From: a virus
Strand: one strand, 5' to 3'
DNA length: 64,000 nt
IMG/VR virus record: IMGVR_UViG_3300046557_000419
Span: 1-64,000 of that record
Shown: one piece after another, positions 13,903 to 22,431 of the stretch
Layout of the letters: each line of letters begins with the position of its first letter
How positions within the stretch are numbered: position 1 is the stretch's first letter
Notes under the pieces: model-generated
Database searches by the model: none
Told to the model about the DNA's origin: nothing
Seen by the model: only the letters and a program-made list of their open reading frames with translations
Position numbers and translations under genes: made by a program

Positions 13903-15029
13903 TCATCTTGCCGAACTTTGGGATATCCCGGAGCGCAGGCAATCTGGCACCGGCTATCGCACTCACCTACATGACGCGCCTACAGGACAGCCCGGCTGCG
14001 CCGTCCGTCAACCTGGATATCGTGGGGAACTATCTCTACACGATCAACCAGAACAAGAAGCTGCTGATCTATGATCTCTCGACGCCGGCAAACCCGACGC
14101 TCGTGGGATCAGTGACCGACACCACTAACCTGAATGGAGCAGGCGGCGTCCGCGTCTCGCCGGACGGCACTCGTGCCTACGTGAGCAACGAAGCCGGCGC
14201 CTCGATGACTGTCTGGAACGTCAGCAACAAGGCTGCGCCAACGTTCGTTGCCACCCAGCGCGGCCCGACTCCCGGCACCTCGCTCGCTGGTGCATCAAAC
14301 CTTCGCCTGAACGCCGCCGGCACGCTGTGCCTTGTGACTACGATCACCCGCAACTCGCTCGCTCTGATCAACGTCTCAAACCCGGCAGTTCCAACCTGGC
14401 TCGCTGAAGTGACCGGCCTCAACGGCGCCCGTGACGTCTACCTCTCGAAGGATGAGAAGACGGCGTACGTGACCTGCGACTCGTCCGGCGTCATGGGCGT
14501 GGTCGACATCACGAACCCGGCTGCTCCGGTGCTGGTCCGAACCGTCACTGACGCGGCTTACGGCACGTTTGCACGCGGCATCACCATGAACGCGGCCGGG
14601 ACCAGGCTCTACACCATGGGTCCGAGCACCGCAGGCCTTGGTTGGAAGGGTTCGATCGGCATCTGGGATATCTTGGGCGCCAAGCAGAACAGTCCAACAC
14701 AAATCTCGGCGTACGTCGGCACTGCCAGCGGCACGCCCGGATATCTTGCAGGCGGTCGCGGAATGGTGCTCTCGCCTGACGAGAAGTATCTGTATGCGGC
14801 CTCCGAAGCCGGTGACAGCTTCTCGCTGTTCAACATCAGCAATGAGGCCGCAATTCAGCTCATCGAGATCAATAGGGGCGCTGTGCCTGGAACTGACCTG
14901 GACGCGGCGATGGGTCTGAAGGTCAAGGCCGGATACGCCTACATCTCGTGCTACGGGCAGGCGGCTTCTCCGGCTGGCCGCGGCATCGCAATCGTCAAGG
15001 TGGACCCGTACTACGGGACGCCAAACTAA
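13899..15029 (+). CDS. LVIVD-repeat beta-propeller protein (376 aa)
   Basis: Six to seven repeats of about 45 residues have the form LxIYDLSTPANPTLVGSV, WNVSNKAAPTFVA, INVSNPAVPTWLAEV and VDITNPAAPVLV. These are the LVIVD propeller signature. Each blade also carries an SPDGTRAYV-type strand. The ATG overlaps the previous stop. In phages such propellers sit with adhesion proteins. Here it closes the SGNH/spike cluster, so a surface-binding role is inferred. Confidence 0.8.
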   Translation: MIILPNFGISRSAGNLAPAIALTYMTRLQDSPAAPSVNLDIVGNYLYTINQNKKLLIYDLSTPANPTLVGSVTDTTNLNGAGGVRVSPDGTRAYVSNEAGASMTVWNVSNKAAPTFVATQRGPTPGTSLAGASNLRLNAAGTLCLVTTITRNSLALINVSNPAVPTWLAEVTGLNGARDVYLSKDEKTAYVTCDSSGVMGVVDITNPAAPVLVRTVTDAAYGTFARGITMNAAGTRLYTMGPSTAGLGWKGSIGIWDILGAKQNSPTQISAYVGTASGTPGYLAGGRGMVLSPDEKYLYAASEAGDSFSLFNISNEAAIQLIEINRGAVPGTDLDAAMGLKVKAGYAYISCYGQAASPAGRGIAIVKVDPYYGTPN

Positions 15030-15401
15030 TAGGTGGCATACGGCTCCGGTAACGGATGTCCGCTCTAACGGGTAAGCCAGCAGTCCCGTAGTCCTCGTAA
15101 TTCCGCACCCGCGCAAACCCGACTGATCCTCGGAACGCATGCGGTCGAGGCATAGGATGATCGACTTCTGGATTGGATCATCCCCACCTCAGCGCCGTCC
15201 GTAGCAGGCATCCCCAGCGACCGTAAGGGCAGGGGACCAAAGCGCGGACGGCGCGCTACTTTCCTCGGTCCAGCCGAACGTCACCTGATGACATAGGGGT
15301 GGCTGGTTAAACAGGAGCCATGCGTCCAACCGAGCGCTCGCGCGAGCGAGCATCGCCCGTCATCGTATTCCGGTGACGGGCACCAATTCAGGAGACATCT
15401 C
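15030..15401 (+). other. structured non-coding interval upstream of tRNA cluster
   Basis: No gene is apparent. GCGCCGTCCG (15192-15201) pairs with CGGACGGCGC (15245-15254), closing a 63-nt element that has an internal CCCC/GGGG pairing. An 11-bp stem, GCCCGTCATCG with CGGTGACGGGC, lies at 15355-15381, just before the ribosome binding site of the next gene. These look like structured leader or non-coding RNA. Confidence 0.5.
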
Positions 15402-15581
15402 ATGGGGCGCAGAGCCCGCGGACGCTATCGATGCAAGTGCGCTCACTGCCTCGGCATCGATCGCACGAAGCTCATAAAGCGCTTCGAAGCAAAACTCGTC
15501 GAAGAGGCTCTCCTCCCCGACGAAGAGAACATCTTCGACTCCTGGTACGACTGGGAGAAACACTACGATCTGCCTGGGTAG
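15402..15581 (+). CDS. small protein with CxxC, stop inside tRNA (59 aa)
   Basis: AGGAG precedes the ATG. The N-terminus is basic with CKCAHC (possible zinc site), and the C-terminus is acidic and Trp-rich (IFDSWYDWEKHY). Its TAG stop is nucleotides 8-10 of tRNA-Met, so translation and tRNA maturation compete for the same transcript. The function is unknown. Confidence 0.6.
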   Translation: MGRRARGRYRCKCAHCLGIDRTKLIKRFEAKLVEEALLPDEENIFDSWYDWEKHYDLPG

Positions 15582-15646
15582 CTCAGTGGTAGAGCAGCGG
15601 GGTCATAATCCGCATGTCGCAAGTTCAACTCTTGCCCCCGGCACCA
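15572..15646 (+). tRNA. tRNA-Met (CAT)
   Basis: Acceptor GCCTGGG/CCCCGGC (one T-C mismatch at pair 4-69), D arm GCTC/GAGC. The anticodon arm is GCGGG-GTCATAA-TCCGC and the T arm GCAAG-TTCAACT-CTTGC, with encoded CCA. The CAT anticodon could be elongator Met or lysidine-modified Ile. I cannot tell which. Confidence 0.85.
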
Positions 15647-15801
15647 TCTACGGCTCCCCGATAGGCTCTGCCTGGGGGATGGAAAAAGGCGCACCGTATG
15701 GGCGCCGGCCGCATCTAAGCCGCAAGGCGCACGCTCCCCGCGTCCCGACGACTGGTCAGTCCGTCGCTTGAAGAAATCGGGTGGGGACAAATTCAACTTG
15801 C

Positions 15802-15874
15802 GTCGGTGAGCCCGCGGGGGTGGCCTGGTCTCCAAAACCAAGGTCCGAGAGTTCAACTCCCTACACCGGCGCCA
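15802..15874 (+). tRNA. tRNA-Trp (CCA), imperfect
   Basis: The acceptor GTCGGTG pairs with CACCGGC (one G-T). The anticodon loop CTCCAAA gives CCA, and encoded CCA follows. The T stem has a mismatch and the anticodon stem a terminal C-A, so the gene may be degenerate or need host modification. Confidence 0.7.
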
Positions 15875-15889
15875 ACATTCAGGACCGTC

Positions 15890-16306
15890 ATGTTTTTCTC
15901 TATCCTGCTGGGCCTCGTGCCCAAGCTCGGGTCGTGGTTTGTCGACTATCTGGGTAAGCGGTCCGACAACGAACTCGAGAAAATCAAGGCCACGATCGGC
16001 GGCGACGTCCAGCTGAACGTTGCCGAGCTGCGCTACAAAGTCGAGATCGCCCGGATGGCGGCCGACATGCGCAAGGACGATCGCGAGCACTGGTTCACCG
16101 CGTGGATGGTGCCGTGCGCCTTCTCGATCTTCATCATCCACATCGCCGCTGTCGTGTTCGATAGCATCCCTCTGTTCGGTCACGAGGTCGGAAGCTGGCA
16201 GGTCGCCAAGCTGCCGGGCCTGTATGCCGACATGCAGTACAACATCGTGATGACGATCTGCGGCGTCGCCGGGGTCGCGTCAATCAAGAAGATTTTCTCC
16301 CGATGA
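15890..16306 (+). CDS. putative holin (3TM GTA-type)
   Basis: The 138-aa protein has a hydrophobic N-terminus, a charged amphipathic middle (LRYKVEIARMAADMRKDDREHW) and two C-terminal membrane segments (WMVPCAFSIFIIHIAAVV and YNIVMTICGVAGVASI). This order matches the 3TM holins of gene transfer agents and related alphaproteobacterial phages. It would form the inner-membrane lysis pore. It is far from the endolysin at 44611, so the assignment stays moderate. Confidence 0.6.
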   Translation: MFFSILLGLVPKLGSWFVDYLGKRSDNELEKIKATIGGDVQLNVAELRYKVEIARMAADMRKDDREHWFTAWMVPCAFSIFIIHIAAVVFDSIPLFGHEVGSWQVAKLPGLYADMQYNIVMTICGVAGVASIKKIFSR

Positions 16307-16638
16307 AAGCCATCACCGACTCCACCGCGGTCTCCGACGTATTCGAGGCCGGAAGGCCTGTGGTCATCAAGTTCGAAGCAAAGTGGTGTGCGCCATGCAA
16401 GGCAATGACTCCCGTCCTCCTCGACATCGAGAAGGAATACGGCCAGCGCGTTCCATTCTTCACGGCCAACGTGGAGCATTGCCAGAGCGTGGCACAGCTG
16501 CTGCAGGTCTCCCAAATCCCGGCTCTTTTGGTGGTCGCAAACAGAACAGTCCTGGCCAAGCGCGTCGGCTCCGCTTCCAAGCAGGAAATCGTGCAGTGGC
16601 TACGTCAGGCAATTCCAGGCCTAAGAGATGACCGCTGA
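16303..16638 (+). CDS. phage thioredoxin
   Basis: 111 aa with the active site KWCAPCKAM near residue 29, FFTANVE and the cis-Pro motif QIPALLVV. These are the full thioredoxin fold landmarks. The ATG overlaps the previous stop by four bases. It reduces disulphides in the cytoplasm. In phages it can supply electrons to ribonucleotide reductase or act as a polymerase processivity factor, but the role here is not shown. Confidence 0.9.
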   Translation: MKAITDSTAVSDVFEAGRPVVIKFEAKWCAPCKAMTPVLLDIEKEYGQRVPFFTANVEHCQSVAQLLQVSQIPALLVVANRTVLAKRVGSASKQEIVQWLRQAIPGLRDDR

Positions 16639-16858
16639 GCACAGGGAGAGGTTCGTCGTCGACTTCGAGTCGATGTCGATCGTCTACGAGGGCGGCTTCT
16701 CGGTTCCGATCGTCGGCATGATCGACCGGTTCGACATGGAAACCGACGACCCCGATGAAGCTGAGGAAATCCTCATCAAGATGCCGCCCGATGGGTTGGT
16801 CTTCGTCATGCTGATGGACGACATCAACGCGGTGATCGACCGCACCGGAACGGCCTAA
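16628..16858 (+). CDS. acidic hypothetical protein (76 aa)
   Basis: Overlaps the thioredoxin gene by 11 bp. It is an acidic sequence with beta-strand-like segments (RFVVDFESMSIVYEGGF) and a DDPDEAEEI helix. Similar-sized acidic proteins occur next to packaging genes. No function is recognised. Confidence 0.6.
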   Translation: MTAEHRERFVVDFESMSIVYEGGFSVPIVGMIDRFDMETDDPDEAEEILIKMPPDGLVFVMLMDDINAVIDRTGTA

Positions 16859-16876
16859 CAAACAAGAAGAAGAACA

Positions 16877-17434
16877 ATGACCGATTTACCGCCGCGTCGC
16901 CGAGGACGGCCGACGAATGAGGAGAAGGCTGCCCGCGAGGCTGCAGTCAAGGCGAAGTCCGAAAAGGACGCTCAGGAAACTGAGTTCCTGGACGATGTTC
17001 TCGCCCAACCAATCAAGCGCCGCGCCCCGCAGGCGAGGATCCAGCCGGACGACGAAACGCTCCGCACCATCGGTGAGCTTGGCAAGTTGTTCTGTACCCA
17101 AGAGGAGGTTGCCGCGGTGCTCGGCGTGTCCCGGCGGACATTCCAGACGTTCATCTCGGAGTGCCAAGAGGCTCGTGACGTTTGGGATGACGGCCTGATG
17201 CACGCCAAGGTCTCGCTGCGCCGCAAGCAGCTCGCGCTCGCCGACAAGAACGCGCCGGCCGCGATCTTCCTCGGCAAGAACTACCTCGGCCAGAAGGACG
17301 AGAGCACCACCAACATGAACATCTCCAAGCCCGTCGCGGAAATGAGCGAAGCGGAGCTGATGGAAATCGCCATGCGAAAGTCTGGCTCGGCGCCGCCGTC
17401 CAAGCCTGAGACCAAGACGGAGCGCGTCCACTGA
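16877..17434 (+). CDS. terS: terminase small subunit
   Basis: 185 aa. A charged N-terminus with an RRRGRPTNEEK stretch precedes a helix-turn-helix (CTQEEVAAVLGVSRRTFQTFI, around residues 75-95). It is followed by KVSLRRKQLALADKNAPAAIFLGKNYLGQKDE, the oligomerisation segment typical of phage small terminases. It recognises packaging sites in phage DNA. The large subunit is at 18979, separated by a ParA-like gene, a tRNA and a short gene. Confidence 0.85.
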   Translation: MTDLPPRRRGRPTNEEKAAREAAVKAKSEKDAQETEFLDDVLAQPIKRRAPQARIQPDDETLRTIGELGKLFCTQEEVAAVLGVSRRTFQTFISECQEARDVWDDGLMHAKVSLRRKQLALADKNAPAAIFLGKNYLGQKDESTTNMNISKPVAEMSEAELMEIAMRKSGSAPPSKPETKTERVH

Positions 17435-17453
17435 CAATGCAAGGGACTGACCG

Positions 17454-18365
17454 ATGATCAAAGACCAGAAGCGGTCCCGCGCAATGATCGAGGATATCCG
17501 AAGACAACGCCAGGGGGTGATTGAGCAACGCCTTTGGCAGTCGAAAAACTTCTCTGAGGGCAAGCGTGAGGTTCCGGTTGATCCGGCGCCCGCGCCTGCA
17601 CCGGAGTCGGAGCTACCCGAACCAGACCTCGTCGAGGTCGAACCACCGAAAGAGGAAAAATTCACCATGGGTCTCCCCCATCTCGTTATCGTCGGCGCTG
17701 ACAAAGGCGGCGTTGGCAAGACCACCGTTTCTGACACCGTTCTCGGCTACTTCGCCGCACAGGGCGTGGACGCTCGCGCGATCGACACCCAGATGCCCGC
17801 TGGCAATCTGATCCGCCGCTACCCCGCCGTCACCGAGGTCATCGACCTGGCCAGCTCAGACGGCCAGATCAAGGTCTTCGACTCTCTTGGCAAACATGCC
17901 GTCACCGTGATCGACATCCAGGCGGGCTTGCTCTCGCCGACGCTGACCCTGCTCAGCGAGATCGGTCTGCTGTCCATGGTCCAGGACGGCAAGATGAATG
18001 TGACCGTGATGCACGTCATCGGCAGCACGGTGCAGTCGCTCAGCGAGATCGAAGGCGCCGCCAAGATCATCGCCGGCTCGCGCCACTTCATCGTCAAGAA
18101 CCACTCGAACGACGCCGCGTTCTTCGACGGCCTCAACGTGTCGACCGAAGCTCTGAAGATCGGCACAGCTCTGATCGACATCCCGAAGCTCGACCCCCGC
18201 GCCACCGAGTACGTGGACGCCGCAGTCGAGAAGGGACTGACCGACGCGACCTCATTCGCCGGCTACGCCAAGAGCGGAGACTCCTTCGTGATGAAGGGCA
18301 AGGTCGGTCACTGGCTGAAGGGCGTGTTCGCCCAATACGATACGGCCAAGCTGAACATCGCTTAA
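17454..18365 (+). CDS. ParA/MinD-like P-loop ATPase
   Basis: 303 aa. An about 70-residue Pro/Glu-rich N-terminal extension precedes the ATPase core. The deviant Walker A is KGGVGKTT at about residues 84-91, followed by ARAIDTQMP and a VTVIDIQAG strand. The core is about 215 residues, short for ParA. No ParB-like gene or obvious centromere repeats lie next to it. Its position between the two terminase subunits suggests a role in packaging or virion DNA handling, or a relic of plasmid partition. An internal ATG at 17668 could give a core-only product. Confidence 0.8.
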   Translation: MIKDQKRSRAMIEDIRRQRQGVIEQRLWQSKNFSEGKREVPVDPAPAPAPESELPEPDLVEVEPPKEEKFTMGLPHLVIVGADKGGVGKTTVSDTVLGYFAAQGVDARAIDTQMPAGNLIRRYPAVTEVIDLASSDGQIKVFDSLGKHAVTVIDIQAGLLSPTLTLLSEIGLLSMVQDGKMNVTVMHVIGSTVQSLSEIEGAAKIIAGSRHFIVKNHSNDAAFFDGLNVSTEALKIGTALIDIPKLDPRATEYVDAAVEKGLTDATSFAGYAKSGDSFVMKGKVGHWLKGVFAQYDTAKLNIA

Positions 18366-18451
18366 GCCTTAACGAGAACAAGCCCCCTGACGGGATCGAC
18401 CGCGGCAGCCGGAAGCGCAAGTTACCCGGTGGCGGTCGACCGCAACACTAA

Positions 18452-18561
18452 GTCCTGAATTAACAGGACGATCCGCTAGGCCAGCGGGCGTGGGGTCCTC
18501 CTTTTCGCGCTTCGGCGCACGCACGGGTGAAAGCCCGTGGGCTGCTCCTGTGGGACAGCCC
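18452..18561 (+). ncRNA. string of five hairpins before tRNA-Cys
   Basis: Consecutive stems are GTCCTG/CAGGAC (18452-18469), CCGCT/AGCGG (18473-18487), GCGC-TTCG-GCGC (18507-18518), CACGGG/CCCGTG (18522-18539) and GGGCTG/CAGCCC (18539-18561). There is no coding potential. It could be a structured leader or small RNA released when the tRNA is processed. The class is unknown. Confidence 0.45.
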
Positions 18562-18568
18562 TCAAACT

Positions 18569-18642
18569 GACGCGGTGGCCGAGCGGCCAGGCAGCGGATT
18601 GCAACCCCGCGGAGGCTGGTTCGACTCCGGCCCGCGTCTCCA
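18569..18642 (+). tRNA. tRNA-Cys (GCA)
   Basis: Perfect acceptor GACGCGG/CCGCGTC. The anticodon loop is TTGCAAC (anticodon GCA), the T arm is built around GGTTCGACTCC, the discriminator is T and CCA is encoded. Confidence 0.85.
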
Positions 18643-18673
18643 GTCACACCCAACAACAAGAAGAACAAAGAGC

Positions 18674-18895
18674 ATGTCAACGCTGACGACGCAGTACCAA
18701 AAGATGCAGATCGACGACGCCCGACTGATCACCGTGTCTGACCTGGTTCAGGGTACGGATGGCGTCTGGGTTCGCACCATCCGCTTCTATGGCGATCCCA
18801 TCACCAACGGCGCGCCCACTGCGTTCGCCGAGATCGTGATGCGCTCGGACAACCAGGTGGACCTGGAGATCCAGGCCCCGGGCTTCAAGTACTGA
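18674..18895 (+). CDS. small beta-rich hypothetical protein (73 aa)
   Basis: The ATG at 18674 follows AAAGAG. Alternating hydrophobic and polar residues (GVWVRTIRFYGDPI, FAEIVMRSDNQVDLEI) suggest an all-beta fold. It lies between the ParA-like and large terminase genes. The function is unknown. Confidence 0.6.
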   Translation: MSTLTTQYQKMQIDDARLITVSDLVQGTDGVWVRTIRFYGDPITNGAPTAFAEIVMRSDNQVDLEIQAPGFKY

Positions 18896-18978
18896 TCCTT
18901 TTTCACTCTGGTCGAGTTGCCGCTTCGGGGGCATTAGCGCGCAGCGCCTCGACCGGAGTCTAAACTCCGGAAATCATT

Positions 18979-20442
18979 GTGAACGACCTAATCGACGTGT
19001 CCCCTGAGGATGCGGCGGCCGAAATCCTGCGTCGTAGGAGGGGCCGCGAACGCCTCATCCCCTTCACAGAATACACGCTACCCAAATACAAGGCTGACCC
19101 CTTCCACAATCTCGTTGCCGACAAGCTTGAGGCTGTCGAGCGCGGCGAGATCAAGCGGCTGATGCTGTTCGCTCCGCCGCGGCACGGCAAGTCGGAACTG
19201 TCGACCAGGCGTTTCCCGGCCTACTTCATGGCCAGGAACCCAGACAAGAACGTGATCTCGGCGTCGTACAACGGCGACTTCGCGACCACGTTCGGACGCG
19301 ACGTCCGCAACATCGTCAAGGGCAAGGAGTTCGCGACACTCTTTCCGGACACCAAGATCCGCAGCGACAACCGCGCTGCTGACGAGTGGGAGCTGGAGCA
19401 GGGCGGCAAATACTTCGCGGTCGGCGTCGGCACCGGCACCACTGGTAAGGGCGCCCATCTCTTCCTGATCGACGATCCGATCAAGGACCGCAAAGAGGTC
19501 AACTCCGCCAACTTCCGTCAGGACCAGTGGGACTGGTACCGCGACGTCGTTTACACCCGTCTCGAAGAGGACGCCGCAATCGTCCTCACGCTGACGCGGT
19601 GGCACTACGACGACATCGCCGGCCGCCTCATCGAGCTGATGAACGACAAGAAGGGTCTCCCTTGGGAAATCCTCTATCTTCCGGCGCTGCCCTACACCAC
19701 CAAGATCAAACGCGAAGATGGCACTGAAGAGCTGATCCTCAACGAGGATGGCACGGTCCCTGGCGATCCTCTCGGCCGAAAGCCGAAAGAGCCGCTCGCG
19801 CCGCGACGCTTCTCCTACAACGCGCTGATGGACCGCCAGGACGTTCTTGGCGAGAGGTCATTCGCTGCGCTGTATCAGCAGAAGCCGATGGCTGACGACG
19901 GCGGCATGTTCAACGCCGCGTGGTTCGAGAACCCGGCTGAGCTGCCCGCCAAGCGTGTCCGCGTGCGTGCGTGGGATTTGGCGGCATCAGCTGATGGCGA
20001 CTACACGGTCGGCGTCCTGATGTCGAAGGACTCCAACGGCATCTTCTACATCGAGAACGTGGTCCGCATGCGCGGCACCCCACTCGAAGTCGAGAAACTG
20101 ATCTTCGACACCGCCAAGAACGACGGCCGGTCTGTCCAGATCATCCTCCCGCAAGACCCTGGCCAGGCTGGCAAAGCCCAGGTGCAGAGCTTCATTCGCC
20201 GGCTCGCCGGCTACATCGTCAAGGCCGTCCGCCCTACCGGACCAAAGGAAACCCGTGCTGCCGCATTCGCTGCGCAGTGCGAGGCAAAGAACGTGAAGAT
20301 GGTGAAGGCTCGTTGGAACGACTGTTTCACCGATGAGCTGGAGACGTTTCCGCTTGGTGTCAATGACGACCAAGTGGACGCAGCCGCCGACGCATTCAAC
20401 GCACTCCTCGGTCCGCGCAAGGCCGCGGTCCTTGACTGGTAA
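18979..20442 (+). CDS. terL: terminase large subunit
   Basis: 487 aa. The ATPase Walker A-like APPRHGKSE lies near residue 66 and Walker B LFLIDDP near residue 160. The coupling motif is TLTRWHYDD. The RNase H-like nuclease has its first Asp in WDLAAS (about residue 331), then DPGQAGKAQ and the final DDQVDAAADAF. All catalytic acids appear intact. It translocates DNA into the prohead and cuts it. GTG start at 18979. Confidence 0.93.
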   Translation: MNDLIDVSPEDAAAEILRRRRGRERLIPFTEYTLPKYKADPFHNLVADKLEAVERGEIKRLMLFAPPRHGKSELSTRRFPAYFMARNPDKNVISASYNGDFATTFGRDVRNIVKGKEFATLFPDTKIRSDNRAADEWELEQGGKYFAVGVGTGTTGKGAHLFLIDDPIKDRKEVNSANFRQDQWDWYRDVVYTRLEEDAAIVLTLTRWHYDDIAGRLIELMNDKKGLPWEILYLPALPYTTKIKREDGTEELILNEDGTVPGDPLGRKPKEPLAPRRFSYNALMDRQDVLGERSFAALYQQKPMADDGGMFNAAWFENPAELPAKRVRVRAWDLAASADGDYTVGVLMSKDSNGIFYIENVVRMRGTPLEVEKLIFDTAKNDGRSVQIILPQDPGQAGKAQVQSFIRRLAGYIVKAVRPTGPKETRAAAFAAQCEAKNVKMVKARWNDCFTDELETFPLGVNDDQVDAAADAFNALLGPRKAAVLDW

Positions 20443-20462
20443 CGTCAGGACCACCCCGCCAA

Positions 20463-22076
20463 ATGGCTGCTACCCAACAGATCAAATACACCCCGTCCCC
20501 CAAGACGGGTAACCCCGGCATTTTGTCTTCGGCTGCCGACACGATGCAGACGCGGACGGCCATGCTGCGTGCCGTCTATGGCGGCACCGAGACCATGCGT
20601 GCAAAGGGCGCAGAGTTCCTTCCGCAGTACGAGAAGGAGTCGGACACCCGATACGCTGCGCGCCTGGCTTCGACCTTCGCGTTGAACAAGCTGCGTGAGG
20701 CCGTCGACGCTGCGTCGGCGAAGCCGTTCCGCACGCTGCTCAAGCTGGTCGACAACACCGACCAGAACCTCGACGCCTGGGTGCAGGACATCGACTTGCA
20801 GGGCAATCACCTGCACGTCTTTGCCCACCAATTCTTCAACAACGCTCTGCTCGACGGCATGTGCCACATCATGGTGGACCATCCGGATACCTACAACATG
20901 AAGAGCCTCGCCGACCAGAAGGCGTCCGGCGCTCGCCCGTTCATGAAGATGTACAAGGTCGACGATGTGGCCGCTGCCTATGACATGTATGTCGGCGGCG
21001 ACACCAAGACCGTCCACGTCCGCATCCGCAGCCAGCGCGCTGACCGCGAGGGCTTCAAGGAGGTCCTCTACAATCAGATCCGAGTGATCGAGATTGACCC
21101 CGGAAAGACGTCCGGCATCGTGCAGCTCTGGGAGCAGAAGGCTACCTCGGGTGGTTCGAACTGGGACTTCGTCGAAGAGACCCCTCTGCCGAACATGGCG
21201 GAAGTGCCGTTCGTGACCATGTTTGCCGGTGAAAAGGAAGCCGACTATCAGGTCCGGCCGACCTTCATCGATCTCGCCTACAAGCAGATCGAGCACTGGA
21301 TCTCTTCCTCGGACCAGCGTTCGATCCTCTCGGCGGCGCGCTTCCCGATGCTCGCTTGCTCGGGCGTGCAGATCGACCCCGATGAAGAGTCGCAGTTCGC
21401 GATCGGACCGTACAAGGTGCTCTACTCGCCGGAGGCCAATGGTCGCTGGTATTACGTCGAGCCCCGCGGCACGGCGATCGAGAGCGGCTTCAAGGATCTC
21501 GACCGGCTCGAAATGCAGATGGACATGATGGCGCTCAACCCGGTCACGGGCACGCACCGTCAGTACGTTCCGCAGAACGAGCGAGACATCCAGGAGACCC
21601 GCGTTCACTCGGTCGTCCACGACTTGGCGATCGGCTGCCAGGACGCGCTCGAACGCTGCATCCAGTTCATGGGGCAGTGGACCGGCTCCGACTACAGCCA
21701 GGTCAAGGCCATCCTGAACACCGAGTTCTCGAACACAAAGGACCGCCTGCTCGAAGTCGCTCAGCTGGTCAAAATGTGGGAGGAGCGCGGTCTGTCCCGT
21801 GAAGTGCTGCTCACCGAGGTTCGCAATCGCAACCTCTTGGGCGACGACTTCAATCTGCAGGACGAGCTGGCATTCTGGAAGGTCGTCGACGAGGCGAATA
21901 TGTCCGCGGCGGACGGCATGCTGCCCGGCCGGTGGACCCAGGCCGACCCGACGAAGGAGCCGGCTGGCGGATCGACACCCGCGACCCCTGCAAATGCAAA
22001 GGGCACCGGAACTCCGGCCGCTCCCAAGACGTTCGACTTCCCGAACGGCCAGACCCGGCCCACGAAGCAGATCTAG
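20463..22076 (+). CDS. portal protein (DUF4055-type)
   Basis: 537 aa. The N-terminal AMLRAVYGGTETMRAKGAEFLPQ, then YAARLASTFALNKLREAVD and the LVDNTDQNLDAWVQDID segment, match the pattern of DUF4055 phage proteins that act as portals. The position after terL and before scaffold and capsid supports this. It forms the dodecameric vertex ring for DNA passage. The C-terminal 40 residues are Pro/Gly/Thr rich. Confidence 0.8.
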   Translation: MAATQQIKYTPSPKTGNPGILSSAADTMQTRTAMLRAVYGGTETMRAKGAEFLPQYEKESDTRYAARLASTFALNKLREAVDAASAKPFRTLLKLVDNTDQNLDAWVQDIDLQGNHLHVFAHQFFNNALLDGMCHIMVDHPDTYNMKSLADQKASGARPFMKMYKVDDVAAAYDMYVGGDTKTVHVRIRSQRADREGFKEVLYNQIRVIEIDPGKTSGIVQLWEQKATSGGSNWDFVEETPLPNMAEVPFVTMFAGEKEADYQVRPTFIDLAYKQIEHWISSSDQRSILSAARFPMLACSGVQIDPDEESQFAIGPYKVLYSPEANGRWYYVEPRGTAIESGFKDLDRLEMQMDMMALNPVTGTHRQYVPQNERDIQETRVHSVVHDLAIGCQDALERCIQFMGQWTGSDYSQVKAILNTEFSNTKDRLLEVAQLVKMWEERGLSREVLLTEVRNRNLLGDDFNLQDELAFWKVVDEANMSAADGMLPGRWTQADPTKEPAGGSTPATPANAKGTGTPAAPKTFDFPNGQTRPTKQI

Positions 22077-22155
22077 CTTCGTTTCCACCAAGTTTGCACT
22101 GCGAAAGCAAATATCGTTGACTCAGTGCAAACGATCATGCTACCAGCCCCGTCCC

Positions 22156-22431
22156 ATGGCCGACCTGACCCTGAAGCTCGAAGCGACCGAATACCGGTGC
22201 GAACCCTGCACGTTGCAGCAGGGCACGCCCGTGCGGGAACTCGTGCGGATGATCCCCAAGTCGGTTGTGGTTTTCGGGAAGCTGGTAGGGCCGGAGTATT
22301 TCTGTTGCCCGATCTGCTTCGAGCCCAAGTTCGACGTGAAGACGAGGAAGCCGGTCAGTGCAAAAGCCAAGGTGGCAGAGGATTCTGGAGCTGGAGGACG
22401 CGGCAAGGAACGGATCCATGTCGTCAAGTGA
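22156..22431 (+). CDS. zinc-ribbon-like small protein (91 aa)
   Basis: CEPC (residues 15-18) and CCPIC (about 55-59) form a possible four-Cys metal site. The C-terminus is Lys-rich. Upstream (22093-22128) are a widely spaced variant of the TTTGC/GCAAA dyad and a TTGACT box. The function is unknown. Confidence 0.6.
   Translation: MADLTLKLEATEYRCEPCTLQQGTPVRELVRMIPKSVVVFGKLVGPEYFCCPICFEPKFDVKTRKPVSAKAKVAEDSGAGGRGKERIHVVK

Noticed and set aside
20445-22091. 548-codon open frame antisense to the portal gene
   Set aside because: No ribosome site or recognisable motif. The plus strand has clear portal features.
22093-22128. TTTGC...GCAAA pair upstream of the zinc-ribbon gene
   Set aside because: The spacing is nine bases, not six, so I do not count it in the dispersed dyad family, though it may be a degenerate member.
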